DNA of 49,222 nt from an uncultured Clostridia bacterium (GTDB lineage: Bacteria; Bacillota; Clostridia; Peptostreptococcales; Anaerovoracaceae): assembly GCA_934255545.1 (NCBI GenBank), contig CAKQOE010000017.1, forward strand, positions 1-49,222, read 5' to 3'. Under the pieces are notes generated by a model. The model saw only the letters and a list, made by a program, of their open reading frames with translations. It did no database searches and was not told the origin of the DNA. Shown piece by piece: positions 16,242-25,754 of the stretch (position 1 is its first letter; each line of letters opens with the position of its first letter). Position numbers and translations under genes: made by a program.

Positions 16242-17438
16242 TTATTTTTTCTTCTTTTTCTTTCGTTCAGCCTTTTTTTCCGCGTCTGTAAAAAGTTCGC
16301 GTACTATTTCACCAAACGATTTTTTCTTAGTATACATCTCAGCAGTGCTTCCGTCTTCAAATTCCTGGATAAGCTTTTTCTGGGATTCTGTAAGATTTCT
16401 AGGAACTTCAAGTACTACCTTTACATAAAGATCACCTGTTATTCCTGTATTAGGTGATTTAACGCCTTTGCCCTTCAGTCTGAATACAGTACCAGGCTGT
16501 GTGCCTGCCGGAACCTTATATGAAACCTTTTCTTCCATAGTAGGTATCACAACATCAGCTCCCAGCGCTGCCTGCGCAAATGTAATAGGTATCTCCAGCT
16601 CAAGATCAAGGTTGTTGCGCTTAAACAGCTTATGCGGAGCCACACTTACTATTACAAACAGATTTCCGTCAGGTCCTCCGTTTTCGCCAGGATTACCCTG
16701 ACCTCTTACATTTATAACAGAGCCATCATCAACGCCCGCCGGGATGTTTACTTCTATAGTAACATCCTTTCTTGTCTTACCTGTACCACCGCATGTATGG
16801 CAAGGTTTTTCGTTTATCTCGCCTGTACCGCCGCAGTTATCACATGTTGTTACGTTCGCCATCATGCCGAACGGAGTCTGAGTCTGACGTCTGATCTGGC
16901 CTGTACCGTTACATACAGGGCATGTCTTTTTTGTGCTGCCCGGTTCTGCGCCCGTTCCGCTGCAATCCTTACACTTTACATACTTTTTAAGCTTTATCTT
17001 TTTCTTTGTACCGAAAAACGCTTCATCAAATGTTATTGATATACGCGCCTGAAGATCCTGTCCCTTTCTTGGACCGTTACGTCTGCGCTGCTGACCGCCG
17101 AAGCCGCTAAAACCGCCTCCGCCTCCGAACATACCGCCAAACAGATCTCCAAATATATCTTCAAAGCCTCCACCTGAGAAGCCTCCGCCAAAACCGCCTG
17201 CTGCATTAGGATCTACGCCTGCAAAACCGAACTGGTCATACTTCTGCTTCTTTTCAGGATCAGAAAGGACTGAATATGCTTCACTTGCTTCTTTAAATTT
17301 TTCCTCGGCTTCTTTATTATCCGGATTTCTGTCCGGATGATATTTCATAGCAAGTTTTCTGTATGCGCTTTTAATCTCTGATTCTGAAGCGTTCTTGCTG
17401 ACGCCGAGGACTTCATAATAATCTCTTTTATCTGCCAT
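16242..17438 (-). CDS. dnaJ: Chaperone DnaJ
   Basis: A 398-residue type I Hsp40. The J-domain (about 5-70) has YHPDRNPDNKEAEEKF with the essential HPD. A Gly/Phe-rich linker (about 80-125) follows, then a zinc-binding domain with four CxxCxGxG repeats (CKDCSGTG, CPVCNGTG, CDNCGGTG, CHTCGGTG) and the C-terminal substrate-binding domains. The tail ends in a run of lysines. It stimulates DnaK ATPase and hands over unfolded clients. The ribosome binding site GGAGG precedes ATG 17438. It is the last heat-shock gene of the CIRCE-controlled cluster, after a partial hairpin at 17533-17558. Confidence 0.97.
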   Translation of the reverse strand: MADKRDYYEVLGVSKNASESEIKSAYRKLAMKYHPDRNPDNKEAEEKFKEASEAYSVLSDPEKKQKYDQFGFAGVDPNAAGGFGGGFSGGGFEDIFGDLFGGMFGGGGGFSGFGGQQRRRNGPRKGQDLQARISITFDEAFFGTKKKIKLKKYVKCKDCSGTGAEPGSTKKTCPVCNGTGQIRRQTQTPFGMMANVTTCDNCGGTGEINEKPCHTCGGTGKTRKDVTIEVNIPAGVDDGSVINVRGQGNPGENGGPDGNLFVIVSVAPHKLFKRNNLDLELEIPITFAQAALGADVVIPTMEEKVSYKVPAGTQPGTVFRLKGKGVKSPNTGITGDLYVKVVLEVPRNLTESQKKLIQEFEDGSTAEMYTKKKSFGEIVRELFTDAEKKAERKKKKKK

Positions 17439-17532
17439 TAGATCGATCCTCCGGATAAAAAATAATCAATAACAGCTGCAGCACTGCCGCAGTCTGAAAT
17501 ATCAGTTTTTCAATGAATAAAATTACAACAAT

Positions 17533-17558
17533 AAGGGCGACTTCAATGAGCCGCCCTT
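17533..17558 (-). terminator. Weak hairpin between dnaK and dnaJ
   Basis: AAGGGCG and CGCCCTT arms with a 12-base loop, followed on the minus strand by TTATTGTTG. A partial terminator here would lower dnaJ expression relative to dnaK. Confidence 0.5.
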
Positions 17559-17565
17559 CGGACAG

Positions 17566-17581
17566 CAGGCCGCGCGGCCTG
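17566..17581. repeat. 16-bp perfect palindrome
   Basis: CAGGCCGCGCGGCCTG, an 8+8 palindrome in the dnaK-dnaJ spacer, of the same class as the other GC-rich palindromes in the window. Confidence 0.55.
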
Positions 17582-17638
17582 ATCATATCCGTATGAATCC
17601 TGATTTATTCTGTTATCGTTGTTAATAATTATAAGCGA

Positions 17639-19537
17639 TTATTTATCGTCGTCAACAACTTCAAAATCAGCATCTACTACATCATCATTATTTGATGATG
17701 AGCCTGCGCCTGCTGATGCACCTGCTGAACTGCTAGCTGCGCCGCCTGTAGGATCAAATCCGCCTGCACCTGCACCTGCTGCGCCCTGAGCGCCTGCAGC
17801 CTGAGCATTCTGATAAAGGATCTGAGATACTTTCTGGAACTCATTTGTCAGATTTTCAGTCTTTGCCTTGATATCAGCAGTATCTGTACCCTGGAGAGCC
17901 TGGTTAAGAGCATCCTTTGCTGCGTTAACGCCTGCCAGAGTATTAGCATCAACCTTATCCTTGACTTCGTCAAGAGTCTTTTCTGTCTCATAAACCATTG
18001 ATTCAGCCTGGTTTCTGACATCGATATCTTCTTTTCTCTTCTTATCCTGCTCAGCATACATTTCAGCTTCTTTGATCTTCTGGTTGATCTCATCTTCTGA
18101 AAGCTTTGTAGAAGAAGAAATTGTGATCTTCTGTTCCTTGCCTGTTCCGAGATCCTTAGCGCTTACATTTACGATACCGTTAGCATCGATATCAAATGTA
18201 ACTTCGATCTGCGGAACGCCTCTTCTTGCAGGTGGAATACCTGAAAGCTGGAATCTTCCGAGTGTTGTATTATCGGCAGCCATCTCTCTTTCACCCTGTA
18301 ATACATGGATATCAACTGCTGTCTGGTTATCAGCTGCAGTAGAGAAGATCTGGCTCTTCTTTGTAGGTATAGTTGTATTTCTTTCTATCAGCTTTGTAGC
18401 TACGCCGCCAAGAGTTTCGATAGAAAGTGAAAGCGGTGTAACATCAAGAAGAAGGATGTCATTAACTTCACCTGTTAATACGCCGGCCTGGATAGAAGCA
18501 CCTACTGCTACGCATTCATCAGGGTTAACGCCTTTAAATGGTTCCTTGCCTGTTACATTCTTTACAGCTTCCTGTACTGCCGGGATCCTTGTAGAACCAC
18601 CTACGAGGATGACCTTTTCAATGTCGTTTATAGTTACGCCTGCATCTGCAAGTGCCTTGTTCATTGGTTCGATAGTTCTCTGAACGAGGTTTGCAGTCAG
18701 CTGATCGAACTTTGCTCTTGTAATGTTCATGTCCAGATGAAGAGGACCGTCTGCATTTACAGTGATAAACGGAAGGTTTACATTAGTTGTATTTGAAGAA
18801 GAGAGTTCCTTCTTTGCTTTTTCTGCTGCTTCCTTTAATCTCTGAAGAGCCATCTTATCTGTTCTCAGATCAACGCCGTGCTCATTTTGGAATGTATCTG
18901 CGATGTAATTCATAACAGCTTCATCGAAGTCATCGCCACCCAGTCTTGTATCACCGTTTGTTGCAAGTACTTCAAATACGCCGTCACCGAGTTCGAGGAC
19001 AGATACATCGAATGTACCGCCGCCGAGGTCGTATACCAGGATCTTGTGCTGCTTGTTATCCTTATCAAGACCATAAGCAAGTGCTGCTGCTGTAGGCTCG
19101 TTGATTATCCTCTTTACATCGAGGCCTGCGATCTTACCTGCATCTTTAGTAGCCTGCTTCTGGCTGTCTGTAAAGTAAGCCGGAACTGTAATAACAGCTT
19201 CTGTTACCTTTTCACCCAGATAGCTTTCAGCATCTGTCTTAAGCTTTGTCAGGATCATAGCTGAAATATCCTGTGGTGTATACTGCTTGCCATCGATCTC
19301 TACTTTATGATCTGTACCCATGTATCTCTTGATAGAAGCGATAGTTCTGTCAGGATTTGTTATTGCCTGTCTCTTTGCTGTTTCGCCTACGAGTCTCTCA
19401 CCGTTCTTTGCAAAACCTACAACTGAAGGAGTTGTTCTGTTACCTTCTGCGTTAGGGATAACTGTAGGCTCACCGCCTTCAAGAACTGCTACACATGAGT
19501 TTGTTGTACCTAAATCAATACCTATAACTTTTCCCAT
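17639..19537 (-). CDS. dnaK: Chaperone DnaK (Hsp70)
   Basis: A 632-residue Hsp70. The ATPase domain begins MGKVIGIDLGTTNSCVAVLEGG and contains VYDLGGGTFDVSVLELGDG and VILVGGSTRIPAVQ. The linker DILLLDVTPLSLSIET leads to the substrate-binding domain and a Gly/Ala/Ser-rich tail with the acidic end DDVVDADFEVVDDDK. AGGAGG precedes ATG 19537. It lies between grpE and dnaJ, in the classical class I heat-shock order under HrcA/CIRCE control. Confidence 0.98.
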   Translation of the reverse strand: MGKVIGIDLGTTNSCVAVLEGGEPTVIPNAEGNRTTPSVVGFAKNGERLVGETAKRQAITNPDRTIASIKRYMGTDHKVEIDGKQYTPQDISAMILTKLKTDAESYLGEKVTEAVITVPAYFTDSQKQATKDAGKIAGLDVKRIINEPTAAALAYGLDKDNKQHKILVYDLGGGTFDVSVLELGDGVFEVLATNGDTRLGGDDFDEAVMNYIADTFQNEHGVDLRTDKMALQRLKEAAEKAKKELSSSNTTNVNLPFITVNADGPLHLDMNITRAKFDQLTANLVQRTIEPMNKALADAGVTINDIEKVILVGGSTRIPAVQEAVKNVTGKEPFKGVNPDECVAVGASIQAGVLTGEVNDILLLDVTPLSLSIETLGGVATKLIERNTTIPTKKSQIFSTAADNQTAVDIHVLQGEREMAADNTTLGRFQLSGIPPARRGVPQIEVTFDIDANGIVNVSAKDLGTGKEQKITISSSTKLSEDEINQKIKEAEMYAEQDKKRKEDIDVRNQAESMVYETEKTLDEVKDKVDANTLAGVNAAKDALNQALQGTDTADIKAKTENLTNEFQKVSQILYQNAQAAGAQGAAGAGAGGFDPTGGAASSSAGASAGAGSSSNNDDVVDADFEVVDDDK

Positions 19538-19656
19538 TTTATTTACCTCCTGAGATTGAATTTCTTAATTTATATGTCCGATCTGATATCTTTTGATATC
19601 ATCCGGAGCAAGTGCCCTGTGGGCATCTATATAATAAGGTAATAATTTTATCTGCT

Positions 19657-20226
19657 CTACTGAGCGACCTTTACCATTGAAGGCCTTATTACCTTTCCAT
19701 TCAGTGTATACCCTTTCTGCATGGACTGAATCACGATCCCACTATCAAAATCAGGATTTTCTTCAACCATCACTGCATTGTGGAAGTTAGGGTCGAATTC
19801 ATGTCCTTCATCTTCGATGGCGATTATGTTGTTCTTATCAAGAACTGTCTTCAGCTGCTTGTATATCATGCTTACGCCTTCTGCAAACTGCTTGTCGGCG
19901 CACTCAGAGCTGTGAGCGAGAGCTCTCTCAAAGTTGTCCATTACTTCTATTATATCTAACGCTATTTTTTCATTTGCGTACTGATATATGTCTGACTTTT
20001 CTTTTTCAACACGGCGCTTATAATTCTGGAAGTCTGCAGCCAGTCTCATATAACGTGTGTCGTTATCTTCTTCAGGCTCTTTTTTTTCTTCAGCCTGTTC
20101 AACTGTTTCATTTTCTGCGGGAGCTTCATTCTCAGCTGAGGCTTCAGGTGCTTCTTCAACAACTGCTTCCTCTTCAGGAATTTCTGCTTCTTCAGGAATT
20201 TCTTTATTTATATCTTTATCAGTCAT
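19657..20226 (-). CDS. grpE: Nucleotide exchange factor GrpE
   Basis: A 189-residue protein with a very acidic, Glu-rich N-terminal region (about 1-55), then DTRYMRLAADFQNYKRRVEKEK (the long helix of GrpE) and the C-terminal beta domain ending NGKVIRPSMVKVAQ. It releases ADP from DnaK. The start ATG (20226) overlaps the end of hrcA by 8 bases, so the two are translationally coupled. The 119-base spacer to dnaK holds no clear terminator. Confidence 0.96.
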   Translation of the reverse strand: MTDKDINKEIPEEAEIPEEEAVVEEAPEASAENEAPAENETVEQAEEKKEPEEDNDTRYMRLAADFQNYKRRVEKEKSDIYQYANEKIALDIIEVMDNFERALAHSSECADKQFAEGVSMIYKQLKTVLDKNNIIAIEDEGHEFDPNFHNAVMVEENPDFDSGIVIQSMQKGYTLNGKVIRPSMVKVAQ

Positions 20227-21262
20227 TTTCTTCTCCCTCTGTCAGTTTGAACGCACTGTTCAGGTTTTGTGTAAGGAACTCGACTACCGATGTGACTTCA
20301 TCATACTTCATCCTTGTAGGTCCTACGACTCCAAGTTTTCCGACGCAGTGTCCGTCTACACAGTATGTAGCCGTTATAAGACTGCAGTCTTTCATGATGT
20401 CATCGTCATTTTCGTTTCCTATCGTAACTATTACCCCACTTTCGCGGTTCATAAGCAACTTTGTCAGTTCCTGTTTTCTGCTGACCATATTCATGAATAC
20501 TTTCGCTTTGTTTATGTCGTTATATTCAGGAATGGAGAATATATTCTCAAGACCGTCTATATAAAGATCAACATTAAGCATATTCTCAAGCGTAGATATG
20601 AACGACGGAATAATGTTTTCAGCAACCTTTCCAATCGATACGATATCAGACTCAAGATCCTTTATGATATCAAGAGTGAGAATGCTGCTAAGCGAACGTC
20701 CGCGATAATTGTGCGTCAATACCTTTGAAAGAAGCTCCAGCGTTTTAGGATCGTACTGCGACTTAAGTCTGACTGCAGTATTTGTGACCTTGCCGCTTTC
20801 TGCTACTATCATGAGCACTACCGTTCTCTCATCAACAGGAAGTATGTTCACATATTTCAGCTTGTTCTCGTCCTGATTTGGCGTCATGGCAAAAGCTGTA
20901 AGATTTGTCAGTCTTGAAAGAAGATTTGACGCATGCTGTATCGTCTTATCAAGCTCTGTCATATTTTCTGATATCTCTTTTTCTATCGCCTGCTTTTCTT
21001 TTTCAGGGAGCTCATACTTTTTCATCAGAGAATTTACATATAATCTATACGCCTTATCTGACGGTATACGGCCTGCAGACGTGTGAGGATGTGTCAGAAA
21101 ACCCATATCCTCAAGATCTGACATTTCATTTCTTATAGTTGCTGCGCTTACGCCCATATCATATTTTCTGGAAATGGTTCTGGAACCTACCGGCTCAGCT
21201 GAATAAATGAAATCGCCTACTATAGCCTGCAGAATCTTAAGTTTTCTTTCAGTAAGATCCAT
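20219..21262 (-). CDS. hrcA: Heat-inducible transcription repressor HrcA
   Basis: A 347-residue repressor. The winged-helix N-terminus includes MDLTERKLKILQAIVGDFIYSAEPVGSRT and MGVSAATIRNEMSDLEDMGFLTHPHTSAGRIPSDKAYR, the HrcA signature; a GAF-like domain follows, with VVGPTRMKYDEV near the end. HrcA binds CIRCE and, with GroEL feedback, represses the dnaK operon. A perfect CIRCE lies just upstream, so it is autoregulated. ATG 21262 is selected because AAAGG is 8 bases upstream; two earlier in-frame starts overlap the ribosome binding site. Confidence 0.97.
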   Translation of the reverse strand: MDLTERKLKILQAIVGDFIYSAEPVGSRTISRKYDMGVSAATIRNEMSDLEDMGFLTHPHTSAGRIPSDKAYRLYVNSLMKKYELPEKEKQAIEKEISENMTELDKTIQHASNLLSRLTNLTAFAMTPNQDENKLKYVNILPVDERTVVLMIVAESGKVTNTAVRLKSQYDPKTLELLSKVLTHNYRGRSLSSILTLDIIKDLESDIVSIGKVAENIIPSFISTLENMLNVDLYIDGLENIFSIPEYNDINKAKVFMNMVSRKQELTKLLMNRESGVIVTIGNENDDDIMKDCSLITATYCVDGHCVGKLGVVGPTRMKYDEVTSVVEFLTQNLNSAFKLTEGEEND

Positions 21263-21282
21263 ATTCATCACCTTTCATTCTG

Positions 21283-21309
21283 TTAGCACTCAATATAGGT
21301 GAGTGCTAA
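21283..21309 (-). promoter_or_regulatory. CIRCE operator
   Basis: TTAGCACTC-N9-GAGTGCTAA, a perfect copy of the HrcA operator, between the hrcA promoter and start codon. It places hrcA-grpE-dnaK-dnaJ under HrcA control. Confidence 0.98.
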
Positions 21310-21318
21310 CCTACACAT

Positions 21319-21347
21319 AATATACGCTTTATTAGATTGGATGTCAA
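21319..21347 (-). promoter_or_regulatory. SigA promoter of the hrcA operon
   Basis: TTGACA (21347-21342), a 17-base spacer and TATATT (21324-21319), directly upstream of CIRCE. The predicted transcription start lies just before or at the edge of the operator. Confidence 0.9.
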
Positions 21348-21355
21348 CAAAAAAA

Positions 21356-21431
21356 TTAACAAAAAAAGAGGACACTTAAAACTTTTGACATGCGCTCCGC
21401 TTCATTCGCGTACATCAAATGTTTAAGCCTC
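21356..21431 (-). terminator. Terminator of the ilv/PucR-side transcript
   Basis: A long imperfect hairpin on the minus strand, with arms beginning GAGGCTTAAAC and ending AAGTGTCCTC, is followed by a run of seven T. It separates the PucR-type gene from the hrcA promoter. Confidence 0.8.
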
Positions 21432-21478
21432 CTCCTTAAAGCAATATTAAATTATTTAATAAATGAAATACATAACTT

Positions 21479-21518
21479 CCGCGGCCCGGCCGCGGTGCGG
21501 TGATGCGCCAGGCGCATC
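21479..21518. repeat. Two adjacent 17-bp perfect palindromes
   Basis: CCGCGGCC-C-GGCCGCGG (21479-21495) and GATGCGCC-A-GGCGCATC (21502-21518) lie 6 bases apart, just past the PucR-type stop codon. The second shares both arms with the palindrome inside the LuxR-type gene at 30667-30683. Confidence 0.65.
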
Positions 21519-21543
21519 GTGATATTTATGCATTTGTGCAGCC

Positions 21544-22887
21544 TCAGCTGTTGCTTGTATTTCCGAGCGATGCTATCCTTTTCACCCATTCACTGTCAAA
21601 AAATCCCTGCATATTGCCATTTCTGTGATTCATGAAATCCCTTATCTGCAGTATCCTTTCAGATATCATAACAGAAAAAACCGTATTTTCATCATTCAGA
21701 TCTATACCTGTCATGCTTATGATCCTGTTTATCCTGTATTTCAGGGTGTTGTAGTGCAGCTGCATCTGCTCAGCAGCTTTTGATATATTTTGCTGGCAGT
21801 TGACATATGTGAACAGGGTGTTTGTATAGTCACTGTCATTGTCACTGTCAGTCTGCTGAAGCTCTTTTACTGCATTGTCGAGCAGCAGATCAAGGTTTAC
21901 CTGCTCTGAGAAGTTCAGGAGCATATGATACTGTATGACATCCTTGTAACGCAGCACAGTTACGTGCAGATCCATTTTTTCCCTTATATCCATGCAGTAC
22001 ACAGTCTGAACATAATAACGGTAGAAATCCTTTAGACTGTTGAATGGGTAACTTATATTAGCTACACAGTTATATCTGCCAAGCAGATCAGCAAGATCCT
22101 GAAGCATTTCCGGCGAAAATGCCTCGCTCTGCGTCTTTGTGTCATAAAGGACTACTATATAGTCGTTAAGCTGGATAACGTTGTTTCTATCAAAGAATTT
22201 CCTGACTTTGCGAAGCAGATTATACTTGCGCTCGTCACTAGTCCTGAAGTCTGTCACTTCTATGTTTATAACATGCAGCACGTCATACAGCTTTATCCCG
22301 AAAAGCTCCTGCCTTGATTCTATCTCCTCAGGACTTGTTATTTTATTGCGTATAATAGATGTAAGAAAATTTTCAATGACTGAAAAACGAAAATCATCGT
22401 TTCCGAGCTTTCTTATCATCTTTATCGACAGGAATCCCGATATCAGCTGAAGGAGCGTGTTATCATTTACAGATATATCATGATTTTTCTGCAGTAGTAT
22501 GAGGTAACCCATAAGCCTTCCGGCCTGTACGACCTTTACCGTTATCTGCGGGCTGTTCAGCGGTCCGCCTGCATTTTCTTCAAGCACTGAAGTCTCGACT
22601 GCATCAAAATTATCTATGCCTGCTATGTGATTAAGATAGTAATTAGGCATGAAGCCGTTCTTGATCGTATATTCCCATACAGGCTCATCGTCAAGGAATT
22701 CAGTTCCTGCGGAAGCCTCGTAATTAAAAGTAACGTCTACCAGCATTATCGGATTTTCCAGTATCTTATACGAATAATCCATTATCTGTTGTATACTGCA
22801 TCCATCCTGGAGCATATCAAGAAGGTCTGCTGATATTTTATCTCCTGACGGTATATCCGACAGGAGCTGAGATATTTTTCTGCTCAT
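21544..22887 (-). CDS. PucR/CdaR-type transcriptional regulator
   Basis: A 447-residue protein whose C-terminus (about 360-415) is a PucR-type helix-turn-helix: LFTYVNCQQNISKAAEQM followed by LHYNTLKYRINRI. The middle part resembles the GGDEF-like domain of CdaR-type regulators, and the N-terminus may be a ligand-sensing domain. This family activates genes for purine, sugar-acid or amino-acid use. It lies 27 bases after ilvN on the same strand and may be co-transcribed, although no good ribosome binding site precedes ATG 22887. Its target is unknown; the neighbouring catabolic genes are possible targets by context only. Confidence 0.85.
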   Translation of the reverse strand: MSRKISQLLSDIPSGDKISADLLDMLQDGCSIQQIMDYSYKILENPIMLVDVTFNYEASAGTEFLDDEPVWEYTIKNGFMPNYYLNHIAGIDNFDAVETSVLEENAGGPLNSPQITVKVVQAGRLMGYLILLQKNHDISVNDNTLLQLISGFLSIKMIRKLGNDDFRFSVIENFLTSIIRNKITSPEEIESRQELFGIKLYDVLHVINIEVTDFRTSDERKYNLLRKVRKFFDRNNVIQLNDYIVVLYDTKTQSEAFSPEMLQDLADLLGRYNCVANISYPFNSLKDFYRYYVQTVYCMDIREKMDLHVTVLRYKDVIQYHMLLNFSEQVNLDLLLDNAVKELQQTDSDNDSDYTNTLFTYVNCQQNISKAAEQMQLHYNTLKYRINRIISMTGIDLNDENTVFSVMISERILQIRDFMNHRNGNMQGFFDSEWVKRIASLGNTSNS

Positions 22888-22914
22888 ATTTCAATAATTT
22901 AACTTATAAACCTT

Positions 22915-23403
22915 TTAAGCTATAAAGTTGCTTCCCTTTTGAAGAGCTACGATACCTGTACGAGCTACTTCCTTTATACCGTAAGTGCGCAGCATTTCTT
23001 CAAATGTATCTATCCTGTCAGGCGAATCGCTTATCTCAAAAGTTACAGTAGTAGGTGACATGTCTGTTATCCTTGCTCCCATCATGTCAGCAAGATCCTT
23101 CAGCTCGCTTCTTGTCTTGGCGCAGGCGCCAACTTTTATAAGGGCAAGTTCTTTTCCTACGATCTCATTCATATTGAAGCTTCTTACCTTTATAACGGGA
23201 ACGAGCTTATTGAGCTGTTTTTCTACCTGGTCTAAAGCATTATGGCCGCTGTCAACTATCATGGTTATGCGCGATACACTCTTATCTTCTGTAACGCCTA
23301 CAGCAAGGCTGTCGATATTGAACGCGCGTCTTGCAAAAAGTCCTGTTATTTTATTCAGAACACCTGCCTGGTTTTCAACAAGTACTGAAATTATCTGTTT
23401 CAT
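22915..23403 (-). CDS. ilvN: Acetolactate synthase small (regulatory) subunit
   Basis: A 162-residue protein with an N-terminal ACT domain (MKQIISVLVENQAGVLNKITGLFARRAFNIDSLAVG) and the C-terminal subunit domain (RELALIKV-type segment, then ARTGIVALQKGSNF at the end). It binds the large subunit and gives valine feedback control of branched-chain amino acid synthesis. GGGAGG precedes ATG 23403, and the gene begins 16 bases after ilvB. The 7+2+7 palindrome TTGGCGCAGGCGCCAA lies inside the frame near 23117. Confidence 0.96.
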   Translation of the reverse strand: MKQIISVLVENQAGVLNKITGLFARRAFNIDSLAVGVTEDKSVSRITMIVDSGHNALDQVEKQLNKLVPVIKVRSFNMNEIVGKELALIKVGACAKTRSELKDLADMMGARITDMSPTTVTFEISDSPDRIDTFEEMLRTYGIKEVARTGIVALQKGSNFIA

Positions 23404-23419
23404 TTAACGCCGTCCTCCC

Positions 23420-25060
23420 TTACTGTATCATAGTGCTCTCATCAGGATCTATCCTGCACTCGAGCAGGAACGGTCCGTCATAAGAAAGCATCTCAGCTAT
23501 AGCTGCGCTCATATCATCTTCATTGTCAACAAATCTGTGAGCGATTCCGTAAGCGTCAGCAAGCTTGCAGAAATCAGGAGTTTCCGGCATATAAACAGCA
23601 AAAGGCCCTTCAGAGTACGCTTTTTTCTGTATTTCGTTAACCATACCAAGTCTTCTGTTGTTAAACAGAACCACTTTAAGATCAAGGCCATTGCCTGAAA
23701 CAGTAGACAGCTCATTGAGCATCATCTGAAAACTTCCGTCTCCGCATACTACTACAGTCTGTCTTCCCGGATCAGCAAACTTTACTCCTATACCTGCAGG
23801 CAGGGAATATCCCATTGTTCCGAGTCCGCCTGATGTGAGGAATCTTCCATTTTTTACAGGTATATACTTTCCTGCCCAGATCTGGTTCTGCCCTACATCT
23901 GCAACTACATAAGAATTATCATCAAGCTGTTTTCCGAGCTCAAGCATGAAGTTCCTAGGTCCCACAGTGCCGGCAGGTCTCTTTTCTGATATCTTGTGCT
24001 TTTCCTTTTCTGAACGTTCTGTTACTTCTTCGATCCATTCAGCGCTGTCGGCTACAGGATTTTCAGCAAGAAGCTTTATGAGTATATTTTTTACATCTCC
24101 TACGAGCGGGACAGTAGGCGTCATGTTCTTTCCTATCTCAGCAGGGTCGATATCTATATGAATAGTTCTCGTCTTTTCTGCCATCTTGTCAGGTGACGTG
24201 ACCGCGCGGTCACCTACTCTTGCTCCTATTATTATCAGAAGATCGTTATTGTTAAGAGCATAGTTTGCAGCGCTGTTGCCGAACTGACCGATCATTCCAA
24301 GATTCATCTTATCATCAGACGGCATTACGCCAAGGCCCATCATCGTAGTTACGACAGGAATATGCGCGCTCTCGCTCAGCTTCTTTATAAGATCCTGCGC
24401 ACCTGAGCTGAATACGCCGCCTCCGGCGCAGATAAGAGGTTTTCTGGTACCCTGTATCTCTGCAGCTACTTTCTTGATCTGCTTTGCATGACCCGAAATG
24501 CTTGGTTTATATCCTCTGATATTTACCTCGCCCGGATCTGTATATTCAAATTCCTGATTCTGAATATCACTTGGGACATCTATAAGGACCGGTCCCGGTC
24601 TTCCGGTCGATGCTATATGGAACGCCTCGCGCATGATGCGCGGAAGCTGTGCTGCATCCTTTACAAGATAGCTGTGCTTTACGAATGGGGCGCACGCGCC
24701 GGTTATATCTACTTCCTGAAATACATCCCTTCCAAGAACTTCAGTAGGCACCTGACCAGTAATAGCTACGATAGGGATGCTGTCCATATATGCAGTAGCT
24801 ATACCTGTTATAAGATTTGTAGCTCCCGGCCCTGATGTTACAACGCACACACCAACGCGTCCCGATTTTCTTGCATAACCGGACGCCATATGTCCGGCAT
24901 TTTGTTCCTGCCTTACCAGGATATGTCTTATTCCACCATCATTTTCTGACTTAGCCAGCTCATCATAGAAAGGACATATAGTAGCCCCCGGATAACCGAA
25001 GATTATGTCCACTCCCTGCTCCTTAAGGCCTTTTATCATAGCCTGAGCACCTGTCATCAT
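23420..25060 (-). CDS. ilvB: Acetolactate synthase large subunit
   Basis: A 546-residue ThDP enzyme that condenses two pyruvates to acetolactate, or pyruvate and 2-ketobutyrate, in valine, leucine and isoleucine synthesis. The N-terminal ThDP domain has VRQEQNAGHMASGYARKSGRVGV, whose Glu activates the cofactor; the FAD/central domain follows; the C-terminal domain has the ThDP motif CGDGSFQMMLNELSTVSG ending in NN. AAGGAG precedes ATG 25060. It is followed by ilvN and preceded by hisE at 44 bases. A perfect 16-bp palindrome (24198-24213) lies in the coding sequence. Confidence 0.96.
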   Translation of the reverse strand: MMTGAQAMIKGLKEQGVDIIFGYPGATICPFYDELAKSENDGGIRHILVRQEQNAGHMASGYARKSGRVGVCVVTSGPGATNLITGIATAYMDSIPIVAITGQVPTEVLGRDVFQEVDITGACAPFVKHSYLVKDAAQLPRIMREAFHIASTGRPGPVLIDVPSDIQNQEFEYTDPGEVNIRGYKPSISGHAKQIKKVAAEIQGTRKPLICAGGGVFSSGAQDLIKKLSESAHIPVVTTMMGLGVMPSDDKMNLGMIGQFGNSAANYALNNNDLLIIIGARVGDRAVTSPDKMAEKTRTIHIDIDPAEIGKNMTPTVPLVGDVKNILIKLLAENPVADSAEWIEEVTERSEKEKHKISEKRPAGTVGPRNFMLELGKQLDDNSYVVADVGQNQIWAGKYIPVKNGRFLTSGGLGTMGYSLPAGIGVKFADPGRQTVVVCGDGSFQMMLNELSTVSGNGLDLKVVLFNNRRLGMVNEIQKKAYSEGPFAVYMPETPDFCKLADAYGIAHRFVDNEDDMSAAIAEMLSYDGPFLLECRIDPDESTMIQ

Positions 25061-25104
25061 TTATATTCTCCTTGCTATTTCACCTTTTATATACAATATA
25101 TATA

Positions 25105-25443
25105 TTAATATTCCGTAACTTTCTCAGGCTTATCGCTGATCTTGAGATTTCCGGTCTTAAGCTCGCGTTTTGCGAGTTCTTCCATTATATCGTCCCATGT
25201 AACGCCTGTCACAGCCATAAGAACAGTAAGATGGTAGATCAGGTCAGACATCTCATAAACGATTTCCTTTTTATCCGCGTTCTTAGCAGCAATGATCGTT
25301 TCTGTTGCTTCTTCTCCAACCTTCTTGAGTATTTTATCTATGCCCTTATCAAAAAGATAATTGGTATATGATCCCTCTTTCGGATTAAGTCTGCGGTCTT
25401 CTATGACCTCAGAGACCTGATACAGTACTTCCTGATTTCCCAT
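25105..25443 (-). CDS. hisE: Phosphoribosyl-ATP pyrophosphohydrolase
   Basis: A 112-residue all-alpha pyrophosphohydrolase. Diagnostic segments are NPKEGSYTNYLFDKGIDKILKKVGEEATETIIAAKN, with the metal-binding Glu residues, and YEMSDLIYHLTVLMA. It hydrolyses phosphoribosyl-ATP in histidine synthesis. AGGAGG precedes ATG 25443. hisE is usually in a his operon or fused to hisI; here it stands alone ahead of ilvBN, with no other his gene in the window. Confidence 0.93.
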   Translation of the reverse strand: MGNQEVLYQVSEVIEDRRLNPKEGSYTNYLFDKGIDKILKKVGEEATETIIAAKNADKKEIVYEMSDLIYHLTVLMAVTGVTWDDIMEELAKRELKTGNLKISDKPEKVTEY

Positions 25444-25544
25444 TTTACATACCTCCTGTCATTTAAGTGTATTATATTATTTTGACTACTTTCGTAGATT
25501 TTGTCAATAGTTCCTGAAATGTATTCAATATAAATAAATGGATA

Positions 25545-25568
25545 AAAAAATCCCCGGCACTGCCGGGG
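25545..25568 (-). terminator. Intrinsic terminator
   Basis: CCCCGGC-ACT-GCCGGGG (25552-25568), followed on the minus strand by ATTTTTTTATCC. It ends transcripts coming from the transporter at 25813. Confidence 0.9.
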
Positions 25569-25754
25569 AACATGGTGTTTTTCTTTAAAATCGTTGATGA
25601 TCTTTTTTGTTAAGATCCTGATCCACAAGGCGTCCATGGCCATCTGGACGCCTCACAGATACAGAGCCGTACGGGATTGGTCGATCCGTAACAGCCATTG
25701 GAGCGTAAGCTCCTTTGAAATGCATGTCTGCCGTAATAAATAATCGGCAGCCTG

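Noticed and set aside
25401..25643. 80-codon minus-strand open frame beyond the transporter
   Set aside because: Runs through the terminator hairpin and into hisE's start region; no ribosome binding site.
25600..25720. A tRNA or known riboswitch in the structured gap
   Set aside because: A TGGTCGATCC segment slightly resembles a T-loop, but no cloverleaf, acceptor stem or CCA can be formed, and no riboswitch core is recognised.
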